Positions 1-5,512 of a stretch of DNA of 7,805 nucleotides are shown piece by piece (position 1 is the first letter of the stretch; every line of letters begins with the position of its first letter). The notes beneath the pieces are model-generated. The model was not told where the DNA came from and searched no databases. It was given only the letters and a program-made list of their open reading frames with translations. The stretch is from Candidatus Moraniibacteriota bacterium (lineage in GTDB: Bacteria; Patescibacteriota; Minisyncoccia; Moranbacterales; DUUL01). The stretch covers positions 1 to 7,805 of the forward strand of contig JAGYNP010000045.1 of the NCBI GenBank assembly GCA_018399935.1. The letters are read 5' to 3'. The position numbers were made by a program, and so were the translations under genes.

Positions 1-44
1 TATTTCACTTTTAATTTTTGTTTCAAAATATTTTAGAGGCATCT

Positions 45-74
45 ATAGAGGCATCGATAGATGCCTCTATTTTA
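45..74 (+). terminator. hairpin, probable rho-independent terminator
   Basis: A perfect 11-bp stem (45-55 with 60-70) and a GATA loop are followed by TTTTATAATTTT on the plus strand. The left arm's core TAGAGGCATC also occurs once more just upstream (34-43 and 46-55), so the right arm can pair with either copy. It could end a plus-strand gene lying left of the window, but no such gene is visible. In the minus direction the U-run after the stem is poor. Confidence 0.5.
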
Positions 75-178
75 TAATTTTAATTAAATTATTTCTTTTT
101 TTAAATTTCAAAAAATAACCATCTTATTGTTAAATAAAGTTAAAGAAAAAGGTCTTCTTTTGCCTTCTTCAAATTCTT

Positions 179-198
179 AAAAACCCCTTTCGGGGTTT
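179..198 (-). terminator. second copy of the tRNA-Ser terminator
   Basis: This is identical to the hairpin at 309-328: a 7-bp AAACCCC/GGGGTTT stem closed by a GAAA loop and followed by a T-run, read on the minus strand. It lies at the far end of the GC-rich insert 201-306. Anything transcribed past the first terminator would therefore stop here. Confidence 0.65.
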
Positions 199-200
199 CA

Positions 201-306
201 GTTGCGGGATTCTCCCTCGCTCCGACTCGGGCACCTGGGAGCTGCGCACCAAGAGTTCACTAGCTCACTCTTTCTCGCTCCCTTCGAATCCCTTCCTCTC
301 CGCAAC
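201..306 (-). other. GC-rich, highly structured insert; candidate structured RNA or mini-element
   Basis: By eye this is clearly richer in G+C than the A/T-dominated sequence on both sides. Four nested complementary pairs are visible: 201-205 with 302-306 (GTTGC/GCAAC), 206-212 with 286-292 (GGGATTC/GAATCCC), 237-242 with 277-282 (GGGAGC/GCTCCC), and 251-256 with 267-272 (AAGAGT/ACTCTT). Together they form a long irregular hairpin closed by the same bases that end the tRNA gene. No protein is supported. Open frames crossing it also run across the tRNA gene and have no ribosome site. It could be a small non-coding RNA transcribed by read-through from tRNA-Ser, a MITE-like element, or the relic of a rearranged tRNA gene. 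The fold is inferred by hand and the function is unknown. Confidence 0.45.
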
Positions 307-354
307 TTAAAAACCCCTTTCGGGGTTTCAGTTGCGGAGAGGAAGGGATTCGAA
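283..354. repeat. 24-bp inverted repeat of the tRNA-Ser 3' end
   Basis: Positions 283-306 are the exact reverse complement of 331-354, which is the T-loop and acceptor 3' half of tRNA-Ser plus five flanking bases. The 24-nt centre holds the terminator palindrome, so the whole 72-nt stretch is almost one continuous palindrome. An inverted copy of this length next to a tRNA is not expected by chance. Confidence 0.85.
309..328 (-). terminator. rho-independent terminator of tRNA-Ser
   Basis: On the minus strand, starting 7 nt after the tRNA discriminator base, AAACCCC-GAAA-GGGGTTT forms a 7-bp stem with a stable GNRA-type loop. It is followed by further Ts. Position and shape are those of an intrinsic terminator. 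Confidence 0.85.
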
Positions 355-422
355 CCCTTGAGGGCGGTTAAACCCTGCCACGTTAGCAGTGTGGTGCTTT
401 CGACCAACTCAGCCACCTCTCC
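335..422 (-). tRNA. tRNA-Ser (anticodon GCU)
   Basis: This tRNA reads the serine codons AGC and AGU. On the minus strand the acceptor GGAGAGG pairs perfectly with CCTCTCC (416-422 with 336-342). The D arm contains GCTGAGTTGGTC. The anticodon loop is CTGCTAA, giving GCT. A long variable arm of the class II type, with an AGGG/CCCT stem, separates it from the T arm AAGGG-TTCGAAT-CCCTT. The anticodon stem has one A:C mismatch next to the loop. The discriminator is G at 335, as usual for serine. The next bases are CAA, so the 3' CCA is not encoded and must be added by CCA transferase. No consensus promoter fits cleanly. A TAATAT lies five bases before the tRNA's first base, with only a loosely spaced TTGAGA upstream. 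A terminator follows directly. Confidence 0.95.
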
Positions 423-460
423 ATTTTATATTAAATTGTCAAATCCCCTCTCAAAACAGA

Positions 461-489
461 TGCACTTTAATCATACTAGCTACCTCTCT
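461..489 (-). pseudogene. possible decayed copy of the tRNA-Ser 5' half
   Basis: Read on the minus strand, this stretch matches the first 30 bases of tRNA-Ser at about 19 of 29 positions with one gap. It keeps GAGAGGT, GCT, AGT and AAAG in order (acceptor 5' strand and D arm). No anticodon or T arm follows. It lies 39 bp upstream of the intact tRNA. The match is partial and D-arm motifs are common to many tRNAs, so chance is not excluded. Confidence 0.3.
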
Positions 490-756
490 ATATTTTAAAA
501 TCAAATTACAAACAAATTAATTTTGCTAAATAAAACTAAAAATTTTAATAAATCTCACAAATACCAAAACAGTCTTCTCTCTATACTTATTTAAATTTTA
601 AATATTTAATCTTTTTCTTATATTGTTTTTTTTTATCACTACTTTAAAGTTCTATTAAATTTAGAAATTTTTTTAAATTTCATAGACTTTATAAGCTAGT
701 TACTAAAATAACTCAATTTCAAAATATTGTAAATATTATATTCTTCAAGAAAAATA
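490..756. other. AT-rich intergenic spacer
   Basis: Almost pure A/T sequence between the tRNA-Ser region and the terminator of the protease gene. No credible open reading frame, RNA gene or repeat is visible. A weak minus-strand promoter-like pair, TTGTTT and TATAGA with a 17-base spacer, lies within about 487-515 and could serve tRNA-Ser. In DNA this AT-rich such matches are common. Confidence 0.6.
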
Positions 757-785
757 AAAACCTAGATATATTAAATCTAGGTTTT
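757..785 (-). terminator. terminator of the protease gene
   Basis: An 11-bp perfect stem (757-767 with 775-785, core CCTAGAT/ATCTAGG) has a 7-base loop. On the minus strand it is followed by TATTTTTC. It lies about 60 bases beyond the stop codon of the gene ending at 845. Confidence 0.75.
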
Positions 786-844
786 AAATTAAAAATTTCA
801 ATAAAAAAACCATTTGCTTTCCTTTTCCTCTTTTATCTAAAATT

Positions 845-1636
845 TTAAGCAAAAGAGTTAATTAAAGCTCCTTTTCTTATTTTAGAAAAAAGAGCCAAAC
901 CCCTCATATTTTCTGGGTTACGAACATAGTTCGCGTAAGGTGTTTCTATTGTTTTTCTTAAAGTAGTTACAAACATATCATCATAATACTTTAAATTATC
1001 CTTAAGTGGCGTTCTTTCATTAAGTGGTTCAGAAGTCGGATAATAACTCCAATCCAAAGCTACAATTTCTCCATCTGACCTTTTATAACCAGTCCAACCA
1101 TGTCCACCCAATTCCAAACTACCTTCTTCAATTCTGACCATTCCTCCATAAAAAAATACCTTGGAGTCATCAACCCCAGCATGAAGCATCAAACTCCCCA
1201 TCAACCAAGCCCCGTCTTCACAATCCCCATTCATTCTACTAAGAGTTTCAGTTGGCTTTGACCAATATTCCATCCTCCCGTGATTTTTCAAATCAGAAAC
1301 ATATTCAATATTGTCAATAACCCACTGTTCAATTGCATAAGCTTTTTTGTCATCACTCCAACGACTATCAACAATTTTATCAGCTAAACTTTGAATTTTG
1401 GAATTAGGAAACTGAAAATATTCTTGATAATTTAAATCGCTTTTAGCTAATGGAACTGCACTGTTTAAAAACCTTGCTAATTCCAGTTGACTTTTAATCT
1501 TAAAAGCTGAAAGATTTATTAAAGCATCAATCGAATTTCCCTTTTTTTGAGGTGAAACTAACACCGAAACACCCGGAACTATTTCTCTTATATTCCCCTT
1601 CTGTGGAAAAAGGGGTAAAAAATTAGTTATTTTCAA
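845..1636 (-). CDS. transglutaminase-like cysteine protease (BTLCP-like), cytoplasmic
   Basis: A 263-residue protein with the transglutaminase-like papain fold. The catalytic triad is visible as Cys139 in NGDCEDGAWL, His179 in GGHGWTGY and Asp195 in ALDWSYYP. The spacing and the GDCED signature match bacterial transglutaminase-like cysteine proteinases and related phage proteins. Residues 1-80 match nothing I recognise. Residues 85-135 form the helical lead-in (KAYAIEQWVIDNIEYVSD). There is no signal peptide or membrane segment, so it should act in the cytoplasm. Whether it is a protease, amidase or cross-linker cannot be told. The start is TTG, chosen because AGGAGG lies 6 bases upstream and no ATG competes. 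It is a single-gene unit with its own promoter (1766-1794) and terminator (757-785). Family assignment is fairly safe; the substrate is unknown. Confidence 0.85.
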   Translation of the reverse strand: MKITNFLPLFPQKGNIREIVPGVSVLVSPQKKGNSIDALINLSAFKIKSQLELARFLNSAVPLAKSDLNYQEYFQFPNSKIQSLADKIVDSRWSDDKKAYAIEQWVIDNIEYVSDLKNHGRMEYWSKPTETLSRMNGDCEDGAWLMGSLMLHAGVDDSKVFFYGGMVRIEEGSLELGGHGWTGYKRSDGEIVALDWSYYPTSEPLNERTPLKDNLKYYDDMFVTTLRKTIETPYANYVRNPENMRGLALFSKIRKGALINSFA

Positions 1637-1642
1637 TCTTTT

Positions 1643-1648
1643 CCTCCT
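1643..1648 (-). promoter_or_regulatory. consensus Shine-Dalgarno site deciding a TTG start
   Basis: A perfect AGGAGG on the minus strand, six bases before the TTG at 1636-1634. It fixes the start of the protease gene. None of the other four complete genes here has a recognisable site of this kind. Confidence 0.85.
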
Positions 1649-1765
1649 TTTTTAAAAAATATCTATGTAAAAGAACATTGTAAAAATTTTTCTAAATATT
1701 TTTTTATTATAAATTTGTTAATTTTAAAAAACAAAAAATACAAATAAAAATAATTATTTAAAATA

Positions 1766-1794
1766 ATTCTAACACTTAATTGTACTTATGTCAA
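1766..1794 (-). promoter_or_regulatory. sigma-70 promoter of the protease gene, extended -10
   Basis: On the minus strand TTGACA (1789-1794) is separated by exactly 17 bases from TAGAAT (1766-1771). The spacer ends in TGT, which gives an extended -10 (TGnTAGAAT). The predicted start near 1759 leaves an AT-rich leader of about 120 nt. The AAGTGTTA around the -10 recurs in the rnpB promoter. Confidence 0.75.
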
Positions 1795-1884
1795 TTTAAA
1801 TGGGCTCTTTAACATCCTTGAATTCTGCTTCTAAGTTTAAATTTAATCTCAAAAACACTTTGATTAGATATAATTATTCAATTT

Positions 1885-1918
1885 AAAAAATTAGCATCCT
1901 GTGAATATATTACGCTAA
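1885..1918 (-). terminator. weak candidate terminator of the mutase gene
   Basis: On the minus strand TTAGC (1914-1918) can pair with GCTAA (1891-1895) across an 18-base loop, followed directly by six Ts. Only five base pairs form, so the call rests mainly on the T-run and its place about 60 bases after the mutase stop. Confidence 0.3.
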
Positions 1919-1980
1919 AAAATAAATAAACTACTTATTTTTAAAAACTAAAGTTTTATAAAAAAATAAAATTTAACTAA

Positions 1981-3327
1981 CTAATAACTTCTAATTAATT
2001 CTAGAACCTCATTTTTCTTTTCTTCCATTAATTTTTTAGTTTTAGCTTCTAAATTTAAACGAATTTTCGGTTCAGTATTAGATGCTCTAACATTAAACCA
2101 CCAATCCTCAAAATCGATTCTTACTCCATCTAACTTATTTAATTTTCCATTAGCATATTTTTCTTTTAATTTTTCAAAAACTTTTTGAGAATTTTTAACA
2201 TCGGAATTAATTTCACCAGAATGATAATATCTTTTTAAATCAGCTGTCAATTCTGACATAGTTTTTCCTGTTTCATTTAATAAATTCAAAACCATAATCA
2301 CTGCCAAAACTGTCATCTCTGCTTTAAAATTTTCCTCAAAAAAATAGTGTCCCGATAATTCCCCAGCAAAAACTGCCCCGTCTCTTCTCATTTGAGCCTT
2401 AATCAAAGAATGTCCGACTCGACAATGTTGAACCTTCCCACCAGCTTCCTTGATAACTTCTTTTACTGCATTAGAACTTCTTAAATCAATTAAAATTAAT
2501 TCGCCAGGCTTCTTTTTTAAAATTTCTTTAGAAATCAAAGCAGTAATGTAATCCATTGGCACCACTTTACCTTTTTCATCGACAAAACCAACTCTGTCAG
2601 CATCTCCATCATAAGCAATTCCGAAATCTGCTTGGTTTTCTAGAACTTTCTCCTGTAAATCCTTTAAAGTTTCAACCTTCAAAGGATTGGCTTCGTGACT
2701 AGGAAAATTTCCATCGAAATTATCATATAAATAATTTAATTCTAATTCATCAGAAAATTTTTCTAAAACATCCTTTTCTTCAATTCCCATCGCATTAGCA
2801 AAATCAATTACAATCTTTTTTCGACCTAAACCTTTCTTATAAAAACCGCTTAAATAACTTTTGTATTCTTCTTTCAATTTTTCATTCTTAAATAATTTAC
2901 CTTTCAACTTACTTTTAGAAAATTGGCCCTTTATTGCTAACTCTTTAATATCCTCCATCCCACTTCCTTCACCAATTGGTACAGCTTCTTTTAAACAAAG
3001 CTTCATACCATTGTATTCGGCTGGATTATGAGAAGCAGTTATAATTATTCCGGCATCAACTTCTAATTTTCCTGAAGCATAATAAATCATTGGGGTAGTA
3101 GCAATCCCAATATCAACAACATTCACGCCTGCATCAATAATTGCCTTAACTAATGAATTTCTTAAAGAATTTGATGAATTTCTAATATCTCTACCAATCA
3201 CAATTTTTTGAGGCTTAAGATACTCAACTATAGCCCGCCCAATATTATAAACTGTATCTTCATTAATCTCTTCTGGATAAACACCCCTAATATCATAAGC
3301 TTTAAAAATTTCTGAATTAATTTTCAT
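1981..3327 (-). CDS. manB: phosphomannomutase/phosphoglucomutase (alpha-D-phosphohexomutase)
   Basis: Interconverts hexose-6-phosphate and hexose-1-phosphate (mannose and/or glucose) through a phosphoserine enzyme. It feeds GDP- or UDP-sugar synthesis in the cytoplasm. The 448 residues have the usual family length and all four domains. The catalytic loop TASHNPAEYNGMK carries Ser99. The metal-binding loop is DGDADR (240-245). The sugar-specificity loop is GELSGHYFF (322-330), and the phosphate-binding loop near the end is RASNTEP (414-420). GEXSGH is typical of the ManB/AlgC branch with dual mannose/glucose use, so the exact sugar is left open. It starts at ATG without a Shine-Dalgarno site, and a -10 box lies so close that the mRNA is probably almost leaderless. 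A terminator separates it from tsaE upstream, so it seems to be transcribed separately from the murC group, although functionally linked to the sugar transferase there. Confidence 0.93.
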   Translation of the reverse strand: MKINSEIFKAYDIRGVYPEEINEDTVYNIGRAIVEYLKPQKIVIGRDIRNSSNSLRNSLVKAIIDAGVNVVDIGIATTPMIYYASGKLEVDAGIIITASHNPAEYNGMKLCLKEAVPIGEGSGMEDIKELAIKGQFSKSKLKGKLFKNEKLKEEYKSYLSGFYKKGLGRKKIVIDFANAMGIEEKDVLEKFSDELELNYLYDNFDGNFPSHEANPLKVETLKDLQEKVLENQADFGIAYDGDADRVGFVDEKGKVVPMDYITALISKEILKKKPGELILIDLRSSNAVKEVIKEAGGKVQHCRVGHSLIKAQMRRDGAVFAGELSGHYFFEENFKAEMTVLAVIMVLNLLNETGKTMSELTADLKRYYHSGEINSDVKNSQKVFEKLKEKYANGKLNKLDGVRIDFEDWWFNVRASNTEPKIRLNLEAKTKKLMEEKKNEVLELIRSY

Positions 3328-3342
3328 TGTATTTATTTTAAA

Positions 3343-3348
3343 ATTATA
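3343..3348 (-). promoter_or_regulatory. -10 box of a near-leaderless promoter for the mutase gene
   Basis: TATAAT on the minus strand sits 15 bases before the ATG, so transcription would begin about 9 bases upstream of the start codon. No good -35 is present. The best is GTTACA at a short 15-base spacing. The missing ribosome site fits a leaderless message, but a perfect TATAAT is easy to find in such AT-rich DNA. Confidence 0.4.
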
Positions 3349-3375
3349 CTCTAATTTGCTATTTGTAACTGAGAT

Positions 3376-3397
3376 AAAAAATTCCGAAGGAATTTTT
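3376..3397 (-). terminator. terminator at the end of the murC-tsaE operon
   Basis: A 9-bp stem (AAAAATTCC, 3377-3385, with GGAATTTTT, 3389-3397) closes on a 3-base loop, and Ts follow on the minus strand. It lies between the tsaE stop and the mutase start, separating the two transcription units. Being A/U-symmetric it could also work on the plus strand. Confidence 0.65.
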
Positions 3398-3399
3398 AC

Positions 3400-3429
3400 G
3401 ATGACTGATGACTAATTACTGATGACTAA
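3400..3429. repeat. short tandem repeats of GATGACT / ACTGATGACTAA
   Basis: GATGACT occurs at 3400-3406, 3407-3413 and 3421-3427. Equivalently, ACTGATGACTAA occurs at 3404-3415 and 3418-3429, a 14-bp unit repeated about twice. It lies between the terminator and the GC-rich hairpin downstream of tsaE. No function is evident. Confidence 0.7.
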
Positions 3430-3438
3430 AATTTTTCT

Positions 3439-3466
3439 GCGGGTTCAGTGGCTCCCGCCCTGAACC
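3439..3466. repeat. GC-rich hairpin with two exclusive pairings
   Basis: GGTTCAG (3442-3448) pairs with CTGAACC (3460-3466). GCGGG (3439-3443) pairs with CCCGC (3454-3458). The two stems share bases, so only one can form at a time. The base composition stands out from the AT-rich surroundings. There is no T-run suited to termination. It may be a dispersed intergenic repeat or a processing hairpin in the tsaE mRNA tail. Confidence 0.5.
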
Positions 3467-3508
3467 TTTCTGGTATCTAATAACTAAAAATTTAACAGGG
3501 CAAGCTTT

Positions 3509-3985
3509 CTAACTAATTTCAACCTCCCTCTCACCCTCCCCCAAAACCTTAAAATTTATTTTAACATATTTTTTTAACAACACCTCACTAATCTTTTCTG
3601 GCCATTCAATCAAAACTAAATTTTCTTTGTTTTTAATAATATCTTTCCAACCCAAATCAAGTAAGTCATTTCCACTAATTCGATAACAATCCAGATGATA
3701 AACCTTTTTAAATCTAACCTTTTTTTTATTTTTAAAATCTACTTCATAATCTTTGATAATAACAAAAGTTGGTGAAGTAAAAGGTCCTTCAGCTTCTAAA
3801 TAATTTAAAACAGCTTGAGAAAAACAAGTTTTTCCTGCTCCTAAGTTTCCTTGAAGTAAAATTAAATTTTCACCCTGTTCTAAATTTTCAATAATCTCTT
3901 GAGCAAATTTTTTTGTATCCTCTAAATTTTTTGAAACAACTTTTACCGGAAATTTACTTTTAAATTTTGAGTTGAACTTTTGCAT
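3509..3985 (-). CDS. tsaE: TsaE, ATPase of the tRNA t6A37 modification machinery
   Basis: TsaE is the P-loop ATPase that works with TsaB and TsaD (and TsaC) to put threonylcarbamoyl on A37 of tRNAs reading ANN codons. The 158 residues match the family length. Walker A is QGNLGAGKT (45-53). Family motifs follow: SPTF (71-74), HLDCYR (97-102) and EWPE (127-130), the last replacing the usual VEWPERG. The start is the only in-frame ATG near the N-terminus, 21 bases after the murC stop. No Shine-Dalgarno site is seen, so translation may be coupled or depend on an open AU-rich start region. The first 12 residues are a lysine-rich KFNSKFKSKF repeat not typical of TsaE. It is the last gene of the operon with the sugar transferase and murC. 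Its t6A partners are not in the window. Confidence 0.95.
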   Translation of the reverse strand: MQKFNSKFKSKFPVKVVSKNLEDTKKFAQEIIENLEQGENLILLQGNLGAGKTCFSQAVLNYLEAEGPFTSPTFVIIKDYEVDFKNKKKVRFKKVYHLDCYRISGNDLLDLGWKDIIKNKENLVLIEWPEKISEVLLKKYVKINFKVLGEGEREVEIS

Positions 3986-4006
3986 TTTGACTTTTGATTT
4001 TTAAAT

Positions 4007-5455
4007 TTAAGATCTTGCTAGCTTACTAGCAAGAGTACAAACATTCCCCGCTCCCATTGTCACCACTACATCATTTGAACCAATTCTATCTTTTAAATCA
4101 TCAAAGACTTTCTCTAAAGTTGAAATATGATAAACATTTTGTTGAAACATTTTCATTTTATCAACTAAATCCTCAGCAATCACACCGCCTTGTTTCTCCC
4201 GAGCCGATCCATAAATATCCAAAACAATAACTTCATCAGCTTTATCAAAACTTTGAGCAAATTCTGACAATAAAGCCTTAGTCCTAGTAAAAGTATGAGG
4301 ATGAAAAACACAAATCAAATTTTTTTTAGGATACTTTTCCCTAAGAGCTTGTAAGGTAGCTTTCACTTCCTCTGGATGATGAGCATAGTCATCAATTATT
4401 AAAGCTTTTTTTCTTGTACCAATGACTTCCATCCTTCTAGCAGTTCCTTCAAAATTATTAAGAGCTTTCAAAACCTTCTTCTCAGAAATTCCCATTTTTT
4501 GACCCAAAGCAAAAACAGCCGTAGCATTTAAAAGATTATGCCGACCAATTATTTTTAATTTTAATTTTTCAGATACTGAAATAAAATTAAATCTTTTTTT
4601 TCCCGCTTCCTTAAACTTTTCTCGAATGTCATTAATCATCCTATTATTAGAATCAATATTTGTTAACCCATATTTACTAGCCACCCCAGAACTAATTAGT
4701 AAATCTTTTTTAAAAAATCCATAAATCAATAACTCACAACGAGCTTCCATTGCTATTTCTAAAGTAGTCGCACTCTCTCCCCAAACTACTAAAATTCCAG
4801 TAGCTGGAATTTTTTTCACAAAATCTTTAAAAACTTTTTTATAAGCCTCAAAATCTTTAAAATAATCTGGATGATCAAAATCTAAGCTAGTTAAAATTAC
4901 CATCTGGGGATTATAATAAGCTAGTTTATTTTGATATTCATCAGCTTCAATCACCATATATTCTGATTCACCAACCAAGACACTAGAATTCAATTGTTTA
5001 ATTTTAGAACCAACTAAAGCAGTAGGTTTCATCCCAGCTTCTTCCATTACCAAAGCTAACATAGCTGTAACTGTAGTTTTCCCATGACTTCCACAAACCG
5101 CAATACCCACTTTAGATTTAAACAAAATCCCCAAAGCCTCGGGATAACTTAATATAGGATAACCCTTCTCGTTAGCCAACTGAAGTTCTTTATTATTTTC
5201 TGAATTATAAGCAGTAGAATGAACAATTAAATTAACCCTCTTCCTATTTTTTAAATTTTTAACACTAAATCCTTGGTAAACTTTAATTTTAAGTCTTTCT
5301 AAAATTTGATCAGTAAAAAAAGGTTCATTTATATCAGAACCACTAATTTTTTTTCCTTGTTTTTTTAAAATTTCCGCCAAACCTACCATTCCAACACCCT
5401 TAATTCCAATCATATAAACATTTTCAATTCCCTCCAGACTAGATATTTTTTTCAT
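4007..5455 (-). CDS. murC: UDP-N-acetylmuramate--L-alanine ligase
   Basis: Adds L-alanine to UDP-MurNAc at the cost of ATP, the first amino-acid step of the peptidoglycan stem peptide, in the cytoplasm. Numbered from the ATG (482 residues), the N-terminal nucleotide-sugar domain has MIGIKGVGMVGLAE (15-28). The central ATPase domain has GSHGKTT (122-128), EADEY (170-174), DFDHPDYF (192-199) and GRHNLLN (304-310). The C-terminal Mur ligase domain has FEGTARRME (335-343), DDYAHHPEE (355-363) and FHPHTFTRT (384-392). The HPHTFTRT and FDHPDYF signatures point to MurC rather than MurD, MurE or MurF. An in-frame TTG at 5488 would add 11 residues (493 in all). I prefer ATG because neither start has a ribosome site and the extra residues are not part of the fold. 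It is the middle gene of the operon, 57 bases after the sugar transferase and 21 before tsaE. Confidence 0.96.
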   Translation of the reverse strand: MKKISSLEGIENVYMIGIKGVGMVGLAEILKKQGKKISGSDINEPFFTDQILERLKIKVYQGFSVKNLKNRKRVNLIVHSTAYNSENNKELQLANEKGYPILSYPEALGILFKSKVGIAVCGSHGKTTVTAMLALVMEEAGMKPTALVGSKIKQLNSSVLVGESEYMVIEADEYQNKLAYYNPQMVILTSLDFDHPDYFKDFEAYKKVFKDFVKKIPATGILVVWGESATTLEIAMEARCELLIYGFFKKDLLISSGVASKYGLTNIDSNNRMINDIREKFKEAGKKRFNFISVSEKLKLKIIGRHNLLNATAVFALGQKMGISEKKVLKALNNFEGTARRMEVIGTRKKALIIDDYAHHPEEVKATLQALREKYPKKNLICVFHPHTFTRTKALLSEFAQSFDKADEVIVLDIYGSAREKQGGVIAEDLVDKMKMFQQNVYHISTLEKVFDDLKDRIGSNDVVVTMGAGNVCTLASKLARS

Positions 5456-5512
5456 GATAAAAAAATTACTTAAATATTTAATACTCAATAATCAATATAA
5501 TATTTTATTATG

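Larger units (their letters stand above)
176..337. repeat. 32-bp exact direct repeat flanking a GC-rich insert
   Basis: Positions 176-207 and 306-337 are identical over 32 bases, exactly 130 bp apart. Each copy contains the terminator hairpin plus GTTGCGG. In the right copy GTTGCGG runs into the 3' end of tRNA-Ser. In the left copy it runs into the GC-rich insert. The arrangement looks like duplication of the tRNA gene's end together with an inserted segment. Confidence 0.8.
1637..1980. other. AT-rich intergenic region with leader and promoter
   Basis: This region holds the protease gene's leader, ribosome site and promoter, plus the downstream side of the mutase gene. A tiny open frame (MFFYIDIF, minus strand 1678-1652) ends four bases before AGGAGG. 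It lacks a ribosome site and may be chance. No other gene is seen in 1795-1980 apart from a weak hairpin at 1885-1918. Confidence 0.6.

Noticed and set aside
1..36. Plus-strand frame open from the left edge to TAG at 34-36 as a gene end
   Set aside because: Only 11 codons of phenylalanine-rich AT sequence. Nothing distinguishes it from a chance open frame.
198..416. Minus-strand open frame of 72 codons overlapping tRNA-Ser
   Set aside because: It reads the tRNA gene itself and passes through its terminator. No start signal and no family resemblance.
423..445. TTGACA at 436-441 (minus strand) as the -35 of the tRNA-Ser promoter
   Set aside because: It lies only 13 bases before the tRNA 5' end, leaving no room for a -10 and a start site.
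202..498. Plus-strand open frame of 98 codons across the tRNA-Ser region
   Set aside because: It runs antisense through tRNA-Ser and the GC-rich insert, has no ribosome site, and its protein is simply the reverse reading of tRNA arms.
1706..1734. Second promoter (TTGTTT, 17 bases, TATAAT) in the protease leader
   Set aside because: The -35 is poor, and a near-consensus promoter with an extended -10 lies just upstream. Such TATAAT matches are frequent in this AT-rich DNA.
5456..5488. N-terminal extension of MurC from TTG at 5488
   Set aside because: The extra 11 residues (MSIKYLSNFFI) have no ribosome site before them and do not belong to the Rossmann fold. The ATG at 5455 is preferred, though not proven.
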